This document shows positions 35,247-47,199 of a stretch of DNA of 64,000 bases, piece by piece. Positions within the stretch are counted from its first letter, which is position 1. Each line of letters starts with the position of its first letter. The notes beneath the pieces were generated by a model that was not told the DNA's origin, did no database searches, and worked only from the letters and a program-made list of their open reading frames with translations. Where the stretch lies: NCBI GenBank assembly GCA_007258455.2, contig VDFB02262634.1, positions 1 through 64,000 of the forward strand, written 5' to 3'. Position numbers and translations under genes: made by a program. The DNA is from Sequoia sempervirens (Eukaryota > Streptophyta > Pinopsida > Cupressales > Cupressaceae).

Positions 35247-35495
35247 ATTAAGTTTATTTATATGCGCGAGGATTCCAGAGGCTCCCTTATTGCTTGCTTC
35301 CATTGCTTTTTCGCACGCTGTCACTGATATAACTAAACCAGTAACAAGTAAAAGAAAGGCCTCAAGGAATCAAAAGTGAGATAGAACTCCCACTGTACTT
35401 TTAACTCTCACAAGTCTTCTTACTTTTGATTCCTTGAGGCTTTGCTTTTGCTTGTTACTGGTTTAGTTATATCAGTGACAGCGAGCGAGAAAGCT

Positions 35496-36052
35496 ATGGA
35501 AGCAAGCAATATGGGAACCTCTGGAACCCTCACGCATACAAATAAACTTAATCCTTTCGCCCCTGAATTCTACCCAGCTGCACATCCAATTCGTTCCACT
35601 TACCCTTTTTATGTTGCTTCCCAGTTGCCATTGAGCTCACCCACCATAGCACCTGCTCACCCAACAGGTTCTTCTCCTCAAGGGAACCAAAGCAAACTGG
35701 TGGCATTCAACATGGATGCCACCATTTCTAACAACCTTTTGCGAGAAATTTTCCAACAATATGGCATGTAGATCTATTTTTTCCGCTTTATTTTGGTTTA
35801 TCAAACTTACATATGAAATACAGTCGGTTACATTATTGTTTCTCAAACAAATTTTTTTTTGTTTGTACTGCAGGCACAGTAATAATAGTGGATTACAGTC
35901 GGAATGACGATAGGATAAGATTCATAACATTTTTTGCTGCGGGAGATGCAAATCGTGCCCTGGCAGCCTTGGAGGGGCAGAGAGTTAGATCCATAAGATT
36001 GAAGATCTGGCAGAGTCATTGTAGTCCTGGTCCAAATCCCGCGCTTACTTAG
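35496..36052 (+). pseudogene. TERMINAL EAR1/Mei2-like RRM protein fragment, copy A
   Basis: Exon one 35496-35763 begins MEASNMG and carries LNPFAPEFYPAAHP, a PAM2-type poly(A)-binding-protein contact motif. Then QSKLVAFNMDATISNNLL..IFQQYG, the start of an RRM. Exon two 35874-36052 (acceptor CTGCAG) completes it: DRIRFITFFAAGDANRALAA and RLKIWQS, ending in TAG. The order PAM2-like motif then RRM fits TERMINAL EAR1-like/Mei2-like plant RNA-binding proteins; CID-type proteins are an alternative. The donor is GC instead of GT (GT in copy B). The usual further RRM is missing, so this is a captured gene fragment. The ATG chosen is the first that puts the PAM2 motif near the N-terminus; an upstream ATG at 35442 lies in the inverted-repeat zone. 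Confidence 0.65.
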
Positions 36053-36284
36053 CGTCCCAACAATATTCCCCCTCGTCTTCGAAAACAGGACCAAATTATC
36101 CTACGTATTTTGAAATTTGGTTTAATGTTTCTTCTTTATATCCTGTTTATGCACTATCATAGTATCCTCTCTGGTCATTTACACATTATATTATCCATAT
36201 ATTGCCTCTGTATTACTATATATTTGTATGTCTATAAACATTTTTATATATGCACATATGTATCATAAATGAGAAAGAGAAGCA

Positions 36285-36567
36285 GAACCAAGAGCAGCAA
36301 AATCCTAATGAACACCAGCAAGAGCAGCAGCAGCATAATCGACAGGAACATCAGCAAGAGAAGCAACATCTATTTGAAAATCAGCAGCAAAAGCAACCCG
36401 AATGTAAGCAAAAGCAGCAAGACCGTCCATACCAAGAGCGGCAGCAACACTTGAGAACACAATCAACAAAATTCATATCAATATCAACAAAAGGAAGAGC
36501 AGACGTAGGCAAGCAAGGGGAACAACAACACCCACACCAAGATCAGTATAGCATTTTTTATTTATAA
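36285..36567 (+). pseudogene. Gln-rich stretch, possible further exon of the captured gene
   Basis: After an AAGCAG acceptor-like site the frame gives a Gln-rich tract (EHQQEQQQHNRQEHQQEKQ) of about 93 codons, open to TAA. Such linkers are common between RRMs of Mei2-like proteins. Copy B has a stop here (AAGTAA at 56761-56766). No RRM follows. Could equally be a chance CAG-rich repeat. Confidence 0.35.
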
Positions 36568-36839
36568 TCTAAAAAAACTTAGGCAATAAAGATCGAGTTT
36601 GCAAAATTGAGTTCATAACATTTTTGTTTTACAATTTTATTGGTCTTTTTTTGGAGCAATTTATCTGCCATTTTTAATTAATGTTTGATATCTCAGAATT
36701 CAATTATTATTGAGAAAGTTAAAATTTTGAAATTATTTTGAAAAAGTTTTAAAAACAGTTACACAGTGTGATTTAAAAAACTTTATTGAGACTAGAACAT
36801 GACCTTAAAGTGTTGATGAGGTTAAAAGTAAAATATATT

Positions 36840-39800
36840 AATTTTATCAAATTTAAAAATAGTCAATTTATTCTCTCAAAATTTAAATTATTATTCTAAA
36901 CTATTTATGAGGTTTCAATTCCATTATTACAACTTAGGTGAGGTTTAGTCATTTTTTGTTACAATATGTTTAATATTAACTTAGGTGAATACTCCTTGTC
37001 CAAGTATATAACATGTAGACATATTGCTAGAATAATAAGCTATTCGAATTGATAGTATAGTTGTAATGATAGATATTCTCAACAAGGATTTCTTTCTGTA
37101 CAAAAGGGTTATGGGTATTTGAAAGATCCTTTTGTGCTAAAATAAAAGAGTACTTTTATATTTTCCATTATGAATTTAATAAAATATTCCAATTACAGGA
37201 AAATTACAAGAATCTCCTACCTGCCACATATATTATACAACTATGGGTATTTGAAAGATTTTTTCGAGCTAAAATAAAAAGAACTTTAATATTTTCTATT
37301 ATGAATTTAATAAGCTATTCCAATTTATACTACAATGGTAATGAAAAAAAATCTCAACAAGGATTTCGTTCTATAGAATACGGCTATGGGTATTTGAGAG
37401 ATTTTTTTGAGCTAAAATAAAAGAGTAATTTTATATTTTTCAGTATGAATTTAATAAGCTATTCCAATTTATAGTATAGTTGTAATGACGAAAAATACCA
37501 ACAAGGATTTCATCCTGTAGAATAGGGTAGAATCAAGCAAAAAGGAATGAATCGATGGTATCAACCATCAAATACGTAAAACTCAAACCCTAGGACCCTA
37601 ATCAAACAATGAAGCACAAATGAACATGGAAATACGAAATAACAAAACAATATTACCAACAATACCTATGTCATGATTGAATGTCCTGCATTGCTCTTCT
37701 GCATTTTGCTTTATATCAAAGATAGTAGTTGTGGTTGTCTGTAGCTAGCTAGGGTTGAAATGAAAGTGATAGGTGTCTTATAGAAAACCAAATTTTAATG
37801 AAGGGTCAAGATCAAATGATGAAGATTAATGGACGAGATTGCTTGAGAAGCAATGGAATAGGGTTAGGGTAAAAATAGGGTTTAGTTAAGGTTGGATACG
37901 TGCAGGGATAAGAATGACATAGATAAAGAGGTTGACACAAGTTGGAGAGTAAATGAAATAATTATAAAATTATTTAAACTGGAGGGAAAGTGAATAATTA
38001 AATAATTAAAACAATTATTTAATTATAGAAGAAAGGGAAAAGTTTGACTTTTAATTAAAATATAAATTTAATTAAAAGTGAAGGAAAAAGACAAAATATT
38101 AAATAATTAAAATAATTATATAATAGCAAGGAAAAGGTGGAAAATGATTAAATAAATAGAATTTATTTAATTATGGAAGAAAAACTATGAATAATTAAAT
38201 AAATACTAATTTATTGAATTAAATAAATACTAATTTATTGAATTAAATAAATACTAATTTATTTAATCAAAGGAAAAATAAATGGAGAAATGAATTAATT
38301 AAATAATTAAAATTATTTAATTAATAGAAGAATATGACTTTATACAATAATTAAAATTATTCAATTATGCAAGGGAAGAAGAGGAAAATGACACTCTAGG
38401 CCTATCATATTTTTCAATGTCTATATTTTTCCCCTCTTTGATAAAATGTAGTTTATTGTGTTGTGTCAAAGAAATTTAGTCTAGGACATGTCCTAATACA
38501 AATGGGATAGACCCATGCCCCCTCAGAAATTTTGTCACAAATTTTGATGTTTTTTAAAAAATTGAAAGGTTATTCTGACAAGCAAATTGGATAGGCATGA
38601 ATGCAAGGATTGATGAAAATAAATGTTAGCAGGAGGAAAATGTTAGCATGTTAGCATGAAATTAGATGATTGAAGAGGGATTGATATTTTGCTTCAGAGG
38701 TGCTAAGCTTGCATTTTTATCATCATTGGATGCTAAAACATAGAAAATGGACAATAACCACCATGGTATGACATAGACCAAGGTGTGCAATGTTATCCCT
38801 TTGTGAAAAAAAAGACACTTAAGACATAAGGAATGCCATAACTCATACTAGGAGCAAAGTTTCCCCAATCTTTTTGTCAAGACAAACCACAAACAACAAT
38901 AAAAGAAAATGTAGGTCATTAGACATCATCACTTCTCTAAATATTTCTTGGGCCATAGTCGAGGTGGCTAGTAACATGACCAAAATATAAATCAAGAAAA
39001 AGATAAGAAAAATTGAACCAACAATGTCAACAACCATTTAGATTTGCTTTTCCAGTGGTTGTATGCTGATAGGATTGATAGGATTGATAGGATGGTTGAT
39101 TGACTAATTGATTGATTGATTCATAATGTCTGGTTTCACAAAATGGAGAATGTTTTATAAGACATCGAGTCTAGTTTTGAACATGCAACCACATATATAA
39201 GGAAAATGATAAGGTTGATGAATGATATTTTTCTGGTTTCAAGAAGGACACGTCATCTATAAGATAAACAATAAGGTCAAGTCTGGTTTGAAGAAAACAA
39301 GGCAAGTCATATAAGACATTGAGTCTAGATTCAATAATGCCACTTCTTATATAAGACTATTGATTGAATGGTAATTGTTGATTTGATTTTTGACTAATTA
39401 GGAAATTGACCAATTTGGTTTGAAGATGAGTTAGATAGTTTGTCTAATTGCTCCATGATTTTTCTAAGACTGAGATGACTGTTTGTGTCTAATCAAGGTA
39501 TCTAATTGTTTATGTTATGAATAGTTACTAATGTGACAAACCCTAAAGGACTACCTTGTGCCTTAGGGGCTCATCAGTGATGGCCTTGCCTATGTAACAT
39601 GCACAGAGACATCATAGTTCGACTGTGACTCAAGTAAAAGATACTTCATTATGAATGATGATTTACTTTATTCTACAAACCTTAAGGATTGACCTAGTAC
39701 CTCAGTGGCTCATCGATGATGGCCTTTCCTACATGAAGTCCTAGAGGCAACATAGTTCAACCATCTTTCAATTGACATGAATTGACGTTGTTTTTGAGAT

Positions 39801-40030
39801 TTTGAAGGTTATTTCAAGGTTTTTGGATTTTTGGGAATATTTCAATGTTTTTTTGCTTTTTGAGGTCTTTTTTAATTTTTTTTTGACATAGTGATCTTCA
39901 ATACCAATTTTAGGATCCATTGAAGACATGAGTTAAGTACTTTCCCCTAGTCAGGCATAAGACCGACTTATCAGCGATGGAAGCAAATAAGCCTTATCAT
40001 GGATGGGTATGGAAGGCGAAAGATGTGAAA
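36840..40030 (-). mobile_element. gypsy 3' non-coding part in copy A
   Basis: Matches 2.04-5.79 kb and 57.24-60.38 kb, with the ~145-bp array at 37.02-37.51 kb, the AT-rich tract at 37.96-38.37 kb and a TTGA tract near 39.10 kb. On the minus strand it follows gag directly, with the whole of pol missing. Confidence 0.7.
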
Positions 40031-40036
40031 AGTCAA

Positions 40037-40978
40037 CTATTCTAGGTGATGAGAAGAACAACAAAGCATTATTATGAAAATTTTAGCCAAAAGCTTATAA
40101 TCAAGGATGAAATCACTACATAAGGTTGAATAGGAATTGACATGGTTAGAAGGATCTCCCTTCCCTACATATTTCTCAAATCTAGGCACTTCTATACCTT
40201 GTGGCATTAGTGGTTTGAATATCCCGAAGGATAATGGGATGTTTTTGACATAATATGTAGGTGGGAAATTTTGGTTTTGGTTGATCATGGAAATTTTTGT
40301 TTGCATGGATGAAATGGTTTAAAAGAGTTGAGCTATGAGAGGGTCATTACTTGTGTTATGCGATGTATGTGAGAAAGGTGGAGGGGTGTATGTGTTTGAA
40401 GGGAAAGTGAATGGGATTCTCATAGGTGGCATGGTGGTAGGAGATATAATATGGGATGCCACAAAGGTATTAGGAAGTCTAGCAAAGACAACTAAGTAAG
40501 GTATCACATTACTATTTGGTTGCATTATTGTTGTCATGTGAGCAGTTGTATAAGTAGGAATGGAGTTCATGCTTGTGAGAGGAATGCTAGTTCCTCCTTG
40601 GTTTGTAACACTGTTTATAGTTTGAGAACCACTAGTGGTTAAGGGAAAGCTTTTGACAAAGATCTGAACTATGTTTCTCATAAGTTCAATTCCATCTTCT
40701 CTTTCAAGCATGTGATGAATGTTTTCTATGGTAGGAATTGTAGTAGTTGAAATGTTTTCAAGACTTATTTGATGTTGTAAGTTTACTATGTCTTCATGAA
40801 TTTGGAATATCTTTTCTTAAGGGATGTCATCAAATATTGTTTCAACATGAGACACAATACTTGAAGGAAGAGATTTGTGAAGGGTATTATCCATACCTAG
40901 TGTACTAGTGTTAACACCCGTAGTGAAAGAGTTAGGCAACCTAAGGTCCACAACGATTGTATTATCGTGGGATGACAT
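40037..40978 (-). pseudogene. Ty3/gypsy gag, copy A
   Basis: Minus-strand frame from ATG 40978 (MSSHDNTIVVDLRLPN), with a stop near 40.82 kb, a Thr/Pro-rich middle (PPMRIPFTFPSNTYTPPP), a second stop (TAA, CAA in copy B) near 40.32 kb, then GIEVPRFEKYVGKGDPSNHV, the conserved gag motif of plant gypsy elements (usual form VPKF..FDGKGDP..H). It ends after DYKLLAKIF, where the major homology helix should begin. Gag coats element RNA. Two stops make it inactive. Confidence 0.85.
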
Positions 40979-41039
40979 GAGTCACAAACTTCATCTCACT
41001 ATAGTATCAACAATAGGACACCAAATACTCATGCAATGT

Positions 41040-42780
41040 CTACTAAATGCAATGTGAATGCAAATTCAGTATAAGCTAAAACCAATGAAATTTTTCTAAT
41101 AGAAATTCTTAAAACTGAAACAAAAAGGTAGTAATAGAAAAAAAACTCAAAAATAGGAAATTCAACCTAGAAAAATGCAATACAAAATTTTCAAAAGATT
41201 GATTCACCACCATGTTTTGACTTGGAAAGAAGATGCAATGAATAATGAAATGCAATATGTAAAATCTAACCCTAATTTGATGAAAATGACTTAATAAATG
41301 ACCTAAAACAACAAAGAAATAGAAACAACAAGTAGGTAAACTGAATGTGTGCACCTGTGAGCTGGAATGAACTTCTAAAAATTTGGAAATTATATTGCTA
41401 ATTTCATATGGGACTCATTCACTAGCTCTAGTGAGTTAGTCCACTTTCTGGGTGATTGCTCTAGAACATGTTTTAGAAAAGTGGGTATTTATATTTAAAA
41501 AAATTCTCTATAAGATAGCTGCAATTGGACTCATTCACCAACAGTGGCGAATCAATCCAATTTAGGGTTTCTAGAAATTCTGAATGAGAAATTGTGGCTT
41601 TCAGTCTGGTTTTCTACTCCTGATTTAGATTTGGGTCTAAAACTGCAACATTCAACTTGTAGGTCCTCTCCAAGCTTCTCCTAGACTTGCTTGTAACTTT
41701 GAAAACTTGATGAAAACCTTTTCAATCTTTCTCTTAATTATACCTATCTCCTAGACCTACAAATCACATTCAAAGAGAAGGGAAAATGTTTGGCGGTTAG
41801 TAGATAGGCGAAAATATGAAAGGAGAATGATGAATGAACAAAGTGCAATGCTTCAACTCACCAAACCCTAGTGACAAGATGTTGTAACAATGCTTGAGAG
41901 GGAAACAATGGATGTGAACCTTGAATCTTTCTTGAAGGATGTTGATCTTGAATGCAAAGCTAGCTTGAATTGTGAGATCCTACACCACAAATGTTAGCTC
42001 CATAACAAACATGATGTAAAAAATCTTTCACATGATAGATGATACTTGAAAATGTTGCAAAACACTTGAAAATCTGCTCTTGAAGAAACTTGAAATCTCT
42101 TGTAAACACTTGTGAACTCCAATTTTCTATAGTGCATGAATACTCAAGTTGCTAGGATGAAAATGAGTGATTGAACCTTGTATTTATACTCAATTATGCA
42201 AGAAATCCTAAAAATGCAACACTAGAAGCCGACCTTAGATCTAAGATCAAATCATACCTCATTCACTACAAGTGGTCAATGGGTCTGACCTAAGTGGACT
42301 CATTCACCAAGGGTGGCCAATGAGTCCCACCTTAGGTGTTTTGAAGTGGGTTTTCGGATTTAAGTTCCCTAAATGACTTTGTCAAGATTTTTCTCAAAAA
42401 TAACCATGAATAAGGTTTGTGGATGCAATTTGGGGCCAATTAAAGCATAAGAAAGGCCAATAATTGAATAAAAACCTTAGGAGAATGTGAAAGTGTGTTA
42501 CAACACTTTACAACACCCTAGAAAAGGTCTCAATTATGCTCAATTTGGTTAAAATTATGTTCAAGATCCTATAAAAGTGTGAAAATGTCTTACAACAGTT
42601 TACAAGACCTTTGCTAGGCTTGAATTAAAGTATGAAAAGAGGTGTAATAGCCTTGGTGAAAGTGGGTTACAACAGTTCACAACACCTTTACAAGACATTG
42701 ATAAATACGTTTTATTTACTTTGCAAGGGCCCAAGACTTAATGTGAATGAGTTAGAACACATTACAACATAAAATCAAGA
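41040..42780 (-). mobile_element. gypsy 5' non-coding region with palindromes
   Basis: Upstream of gag on the minus strand, so leader and perhaps LTR. Contains short imperfect palindromes at 41411-41442, 41525-41560, 42257-42290 and 42294-42330, each with a GGACTCATTCACYA arm. No primer binding site or LTR end could be fixed. The part beyond 41890 is private to copy A. Confidence 0.5.
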
Positions 42781-42789
42781 CCACTTGTA

Positions 42790-43340
42790 GGCTTGGATTC
42801 GACAAGAGAGGGCTAAACCCCTGAGGAATTGTCACTAGCGAAAATTTTTGTCACTACACACTCACAAGTAGAAAAGGAACCTATGGTTTTCAAACCTACT
42901 TCTACACAAACACAACTTAAAACCTGTAACAAAAGAAACCAAAATACTAGAGATCATAGGCCTAGATGTCATGCTATTTGTCAAAAAATGACCGACAAGA
43001 ACAATGCAGAAAACTAGAATCTGAACTTGATAGAAGAAATAAACAATGAGTCTTCTCCATTACAAGAATGAACAGAACCTATGTATCCAACACAAAAAGG
43101 ATTGACACCTTCTATGGCTATTATTATTCGTCCTCCTATTGTGATTAACTTGGATGATGATGAGGAAACTACAAAGATTGAAAAACAAGTGCATGATGAG
43201 TTGAATACATTGTTTTCTTCTTCTATGATTTTAGATGATAAATATCATAATAAGAGTGTTGAACCTAGTATGTGTTCTAGTTTGACACTTGATGTTGTCC
43301 CTTTGGCTAGTTGCTCACCTTCCATTTATATCAACTGAGA
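42790..43340 (+). pseudogene. unrecognised transposon-like ORF remnants
   Basis: Two short plus-strand frames, 42829-43017 and 43081-43338. The second has an acidic core (INLDDDEETTKIEKQ) and Ser-rich ends. No family recognised. A GTGGGGGCAT purine-rich tract at ~43.93 kb on the same strand is of the kind that precedes gypsy 3' LTRs. They may thus be the 3' end of a plus-strand gypsy element. Confidence 0.3.
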
Positions 43341-43529
43341 TTGGGAGGCAGATGGCCTTCTTTAGGTTGACTCGCTTGTGCCTTACTAGTATTTTGTTTT
43401 CTTTTGTGATTGCATGTGCATAATGTGATCCCCCATGATGTTTCATTTAATATTTTCCTTTCTCTTTTACCATTCCTCTATTTCTACCTACATTCCTCTC
43501 TATGTCGTAAATATTTTTATTGTATCATT

Positions 43530-43705
43530 TTTTCCTTTTGGGGATGACACAAGGCGTCGAGACACCCAAGTCTCTTCAATGTTGACCCAAAAAATTTTCC
43601 ATTTCATTTTCATAGCTTTTCATTTTTGTTTTGTGTTTTTTCCTTTCGGGGATGATGCAAGGCATCGAGATACCCTATGTCTCTTCCATGTTGACCCAAA
43701 ATGTT
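43530..43705. repeat. ~108-bp direct duplication
   Basis: Two units starting GGGGATGAYRCAAGGC (43540 and 43648), each running to ATGTTGACCCAAAA. Imperfect. Confidence 0.7.
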
Positions 43706-44255
43706 TTTCATTTATTTTCCCTATTTTTGTGTAATTCTTCCAATTCTATGTGTATTTGGGCAATGATGACAGTTCCTAGCTCTTTAATATCATTGGAGCA
43801 AAGACAAATACTAACCCTGAATCCATAGATACCTTATGTGTTTTTGGAGGGAAACACTCTTCTTTTCCTTTTTTATCTTTTTTCTACTTTAAATTAATTG
43901 CTCACAACATGGTGTTTAGTAATTCCTTTAAAGTGGGGGCATACATTGGAATTATTTTGGCATGATTTCATTTGCATTTTTTTATGTTCCTTGATGTGAT
44001 TTTCTTGCATCATCTAATGTTGTCTCTCTTTATGGTGACAATGGGAGTAATTTCCATCAAGAGCCTGATCTATCTTAGCATATTACATTCCTCTTAGTGG
44101 TGATGTGATGCATTGCATTCCCTAAGTAGTGAATAAGTAGTGAATCCTTTATTCTTTGATTGGTCTTCTCTTGGAAACATTTGGAACAATGTCCCCTAAG
44201 ATTAAGACCTCATACAAACTAAGAAAAATCCCTTTGAACATCTCTCTTTCTCGTT

Positions 44256-44665
44256 TTGTTGCATTTTTGTCCTTATCATAGTCATGGAGGTATGGCGTTG
44301 ATTTTGACCTCTTGGGGCTCACCTAGTGGACACTTACCTTCACTATCCCTTGTGAGCATGCATCTTTATCCCTATCATAGTCATGGAAGTATGGCTTTGA
44401 TTTGGACCTCTTGGGGCTCACCTAGTGGACACCTAGCCTCACTAGCCCTTGTGGGCATGCATCTTCAATGTCCTTATAATAGTCATGGAGGTATGGCTTT
44501 GGTTTGGACCTCTTGGGGCTCACCTAGTGCACACCTAGCTTCACTAGCCCTTGTGAAAATGTATTTATGTTATTATCTTAGTCATGGAGGTATGTATTTG
44601 ATATGGATCCCTAGGGCTCACCTAGTGAACACCTAGCTTCACTAGCCCTTGTGAGCATGCTTTTT
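44256..44665. repeat. four-unit ~100-bp tandem repeat
   Basis: Each unit has GTCATGGARGTATG, then CTTGGGGCTCACCTAGTG, then CTAGCCCTTGTG. Units begin at 44281, 44390, 44482 and 44581, spacing 109, 92 and 99 bp. One plus-strand frame stays open across them (44256-44636), giving a repeated SHGGMALIWTSWGSPSGHL text, most likely a by-product of the repeat. Confidence 0.8.
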
Positions 44666-45009
44666 TCTACATAGTGGACAATGTGTTCCACTTGTAAGCA
44701 TTTTTGGAAAAATAGCCTAAACCTAGTCGACAATGTGTTGGATAGCCAATCGAGGCTTGATCCACTAAATTTTTCATTTTCATTTTCATTTTCATTTTCC
44801 TTTTCCTTTTGCTTTTCTTTGATGGTGTGTGCTTGTGATCTGATTATGGCTTCATACATCATCCACCAATGTATTCCTCTATGCCTATGTTGGTTTTCCA
44901 TAGGATATCGATCCTGGGGGGCTTGATCATCCCTCTCAATTGTATTCATCCTATATTACTTGCATTCATACATTTCTATCCCTCTTGATTGTGTGGTTGG
45001 CTAGTTTAG

Positions 45010-46400
45010 TGTGAGTTTGAAGCAAGTTCATCCTCTCACTAATGTGGGGGCAAAATATAGTGTAGAAAAATGCATAAGCTTTTCATTTTCACACTCTTTA
45101 GGCCCACCTTGCTTAATTTATGCCTCTTTATGGCTTAGTTGGTCCTATTTTGCATTCAAAAGCCTTATGAATTACATCTTTTCATGGCTTATCATGAAAA
45201 ACATTAACGGATAAATGATTATTTAATGATTCTGGCTGTGTGTCCCTGATTTTTGGGTTAGGACTAAGTCACCACCTAGGGAATTTTACTCCCCCGAAGG
45301 TGTTGGGACCCTAATTTGAAATGCACCTGAAAAAGGTCCCTTCTTGGAGTTTGTGCCCTGAGATTTGAGCCTCGAGACTAAGACGCCACCTAGAGCGTCT
45401 TAGTCTCCCTTAGCGTAATTTCGGGATCCAATTTCAAATTTTGGCAAGATTTACCCTCCTTTAATCAATGAATTCATATGTTGGCTTGTTGTCTTGTAAT
45501 TTCAGGATATTAAGCATAGATAAGTATAGATACAAGGTTCCTGCACTCATTTTCACCTAATACTTTTGCAAGAGTATTCATTATACCATAATTGAGTTCA
45601 CAAGAGCATTCAAGAGTAGATTCATTAAGAATTTGGAGCCATCATCAAGATTCAAGCATCATATCAAAGACATTGTTGCATCATTTTTTTTTGAGTTAAC
45701 ATTTGTGATGTATGGTTTGGATTCAAGCAAGCATTTCAAAGCAAGATCTATCAAGCATTCAAGTGATTCAAGAACTACATCCATTGAAGCCATTTCAGAC
45801 ATAATTGTAGCCTCCTATAACAAGGGTTTGGTGAGTTGTAACATTGCATGTTGTTCATTCATCATTCTCTTCCATTATTCTATTTCATTTCAAGATTTCC
45901 TTATCAACAGGGGGTTTGACCAAGGCAAACCCCCTTTACTAACAATCAACAAGTTTTGCTCCTCTTGTGTGCTTGTGTTTGCAGATCTAGGTTGAATGCT
46001 TGAAGATCATTTCGAGTGCAAGATTGAAAAGCTGCAAATATTGTATTGCAAATTTTTCATCTTCAAAAAAGCTCACCTATAAGCCGCATTCAAAAGATTC
46101 AAAAATTGAGATCTGGGAGGATGAAAGTGCAAACCTGGGAGGTCAGGACCAGATTCAAAGACTTGAAAAATGCCTAAATGGGACTAATTCACCACCTTGG
46201 GTGTCTTAGTCCTCCCTAGGGTATTTTTAAGAATTTCTTCAAGATTCTACTTCGGCATCCAAAGATCCTGAAATACCCTCGAATAGCAATGGGACTAAGT
46301 CGCCACCTTGGACATCTTAGTCCTCCATAGCATATTTTTTCAACTTTTTCACATTTCCAGAATCCTTGTGACATCTCTAGATTGTACAGGTACACATCTC
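45010..46400. mobile_element. gypsy non-coding region with second palindrome cluster
   Basis: Follows GTGGGGGCAAAATA near 45.05 kb, a possible polypurine tract. Contains palindromes around 45260, 45374-45407 (13-bp perfect arms), 46181-46212 and 46292-46324. Short plus-strand frames at 45633-45995 and 46000-46209 show no family. Probably LTR or untranslated part of a gypsy element. Confidence 0.45.
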
Positions 46401-46657
46401 TTAACTTGCTATTGCATTATTTCATTATTTTAATTCTTCATTTAGCTTGCATTATTAGGTTTTGTGTTTTGAATAATTGATTTTCTTTTCCAAGCTTTTG
46501 CTTGGTGGTGAACCCTTCAAACCCTAAGAACAACCTATCATAGGTTTTCCTTGTTGAGAACAGACTCACCTTGTTGGGTTGATATTCAATCCAATTATGG
46601 TTCCTAGGACATAATTGAATAAACCATTTGAAAAGGGAGAGTAGGTGATCCCACATC

Positions 46658-47198
46658 TTATTCCCCCTTTTCCTTCGGTTTAGATATTATCTCGTACCTC
46701 ACTATTAAGTCCACTATGATGTTGATTTTTGGTAAGGGGAATTCATCTTTTGGGCACACCTTGTTTAGATCTCTAAAATTAGTACATAGGTGGATTCCTC
46801 CCATTGGCTTTGTCACTAGCACCAAATTGGAAATCCACTCTACATAGTCAATAGGTTGAATGAAGCCAACATCAAGTAACTTCTTTAAATTAACCTTTAC
46901 CAGTAGGGCAATTTGATGATGCATTTTCCTTAGCTTTTTGTTTGACTGGTTTAGCATCAAGAAATAATGAAAAGTGATGTAATACCAACTTAGGATTCAA
47001 AACTAGCATGTTTGTATACGACCAAGTGAAGTTGATCTGTCTTTTTGCAAAGAAGGCACAAAACTCTAGTTGCTCTATTATTATAAAATATGCTATAAAG
47101 CGGACAATTTTAGGATTTTCATCAGTGACCATATTGAATTCCATAGACTTCTCTGCTAGCATTGATGATTTCTCTTGACTTATAGGAAGTAAGTACAA
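46658..47198 (-). pseudogene. Ty3/gypsy reverse transcriptase, N-terminal part
   Basis: Minus strand reads INFTWSYTNMLVLNPKLVLHH and LDAKPVKQK (47.05-46.92 kb). After a frame change come KKLRKMHHQIALLVK, LLDVGFIQPIDYVEWISN, VTKPMGG, HLCTNFRDLNKVCPKDEFPL and NIIVD. These are RT blocks 1-3 of plant gypsy elements. The YADD/YIDD catalytic block and everything after are missing. One frameshift near 46.9 kb. RT copies element RNA; this is a fragment. Confidence 0.88.
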
Positions 47199-47199
47199 C

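Larger units (their letters stand above)
35247..41890. repeat. ~6.6-kb duplicated segment, copy A
   Basis: Near-identical to 55648-62240 in the same orientation, with small indels. Order: inverted-arm remnant, TEL-like exons, Gln-rich stretch, gypsy 3' non-coding part, gag, gypsy 5' non-coding part. The left arm of the inverted repeat is cut to 131 bp (35247-35377), so this copy keeps only a short hairpin. The shared end is at AGATGTTGTAAC. Beyond it copy A continues with related gypsy text, while copy B enters new sequence. Confidence 0.9.

Noticed and set aside
36269..36454. Ser/Lys-rich frame over the Gln-rich stretch (also 56669-56854)
   Set aside because: It is the CAG-type repeat read in another frame (AGC, Ser); not independent evidence of a gene.
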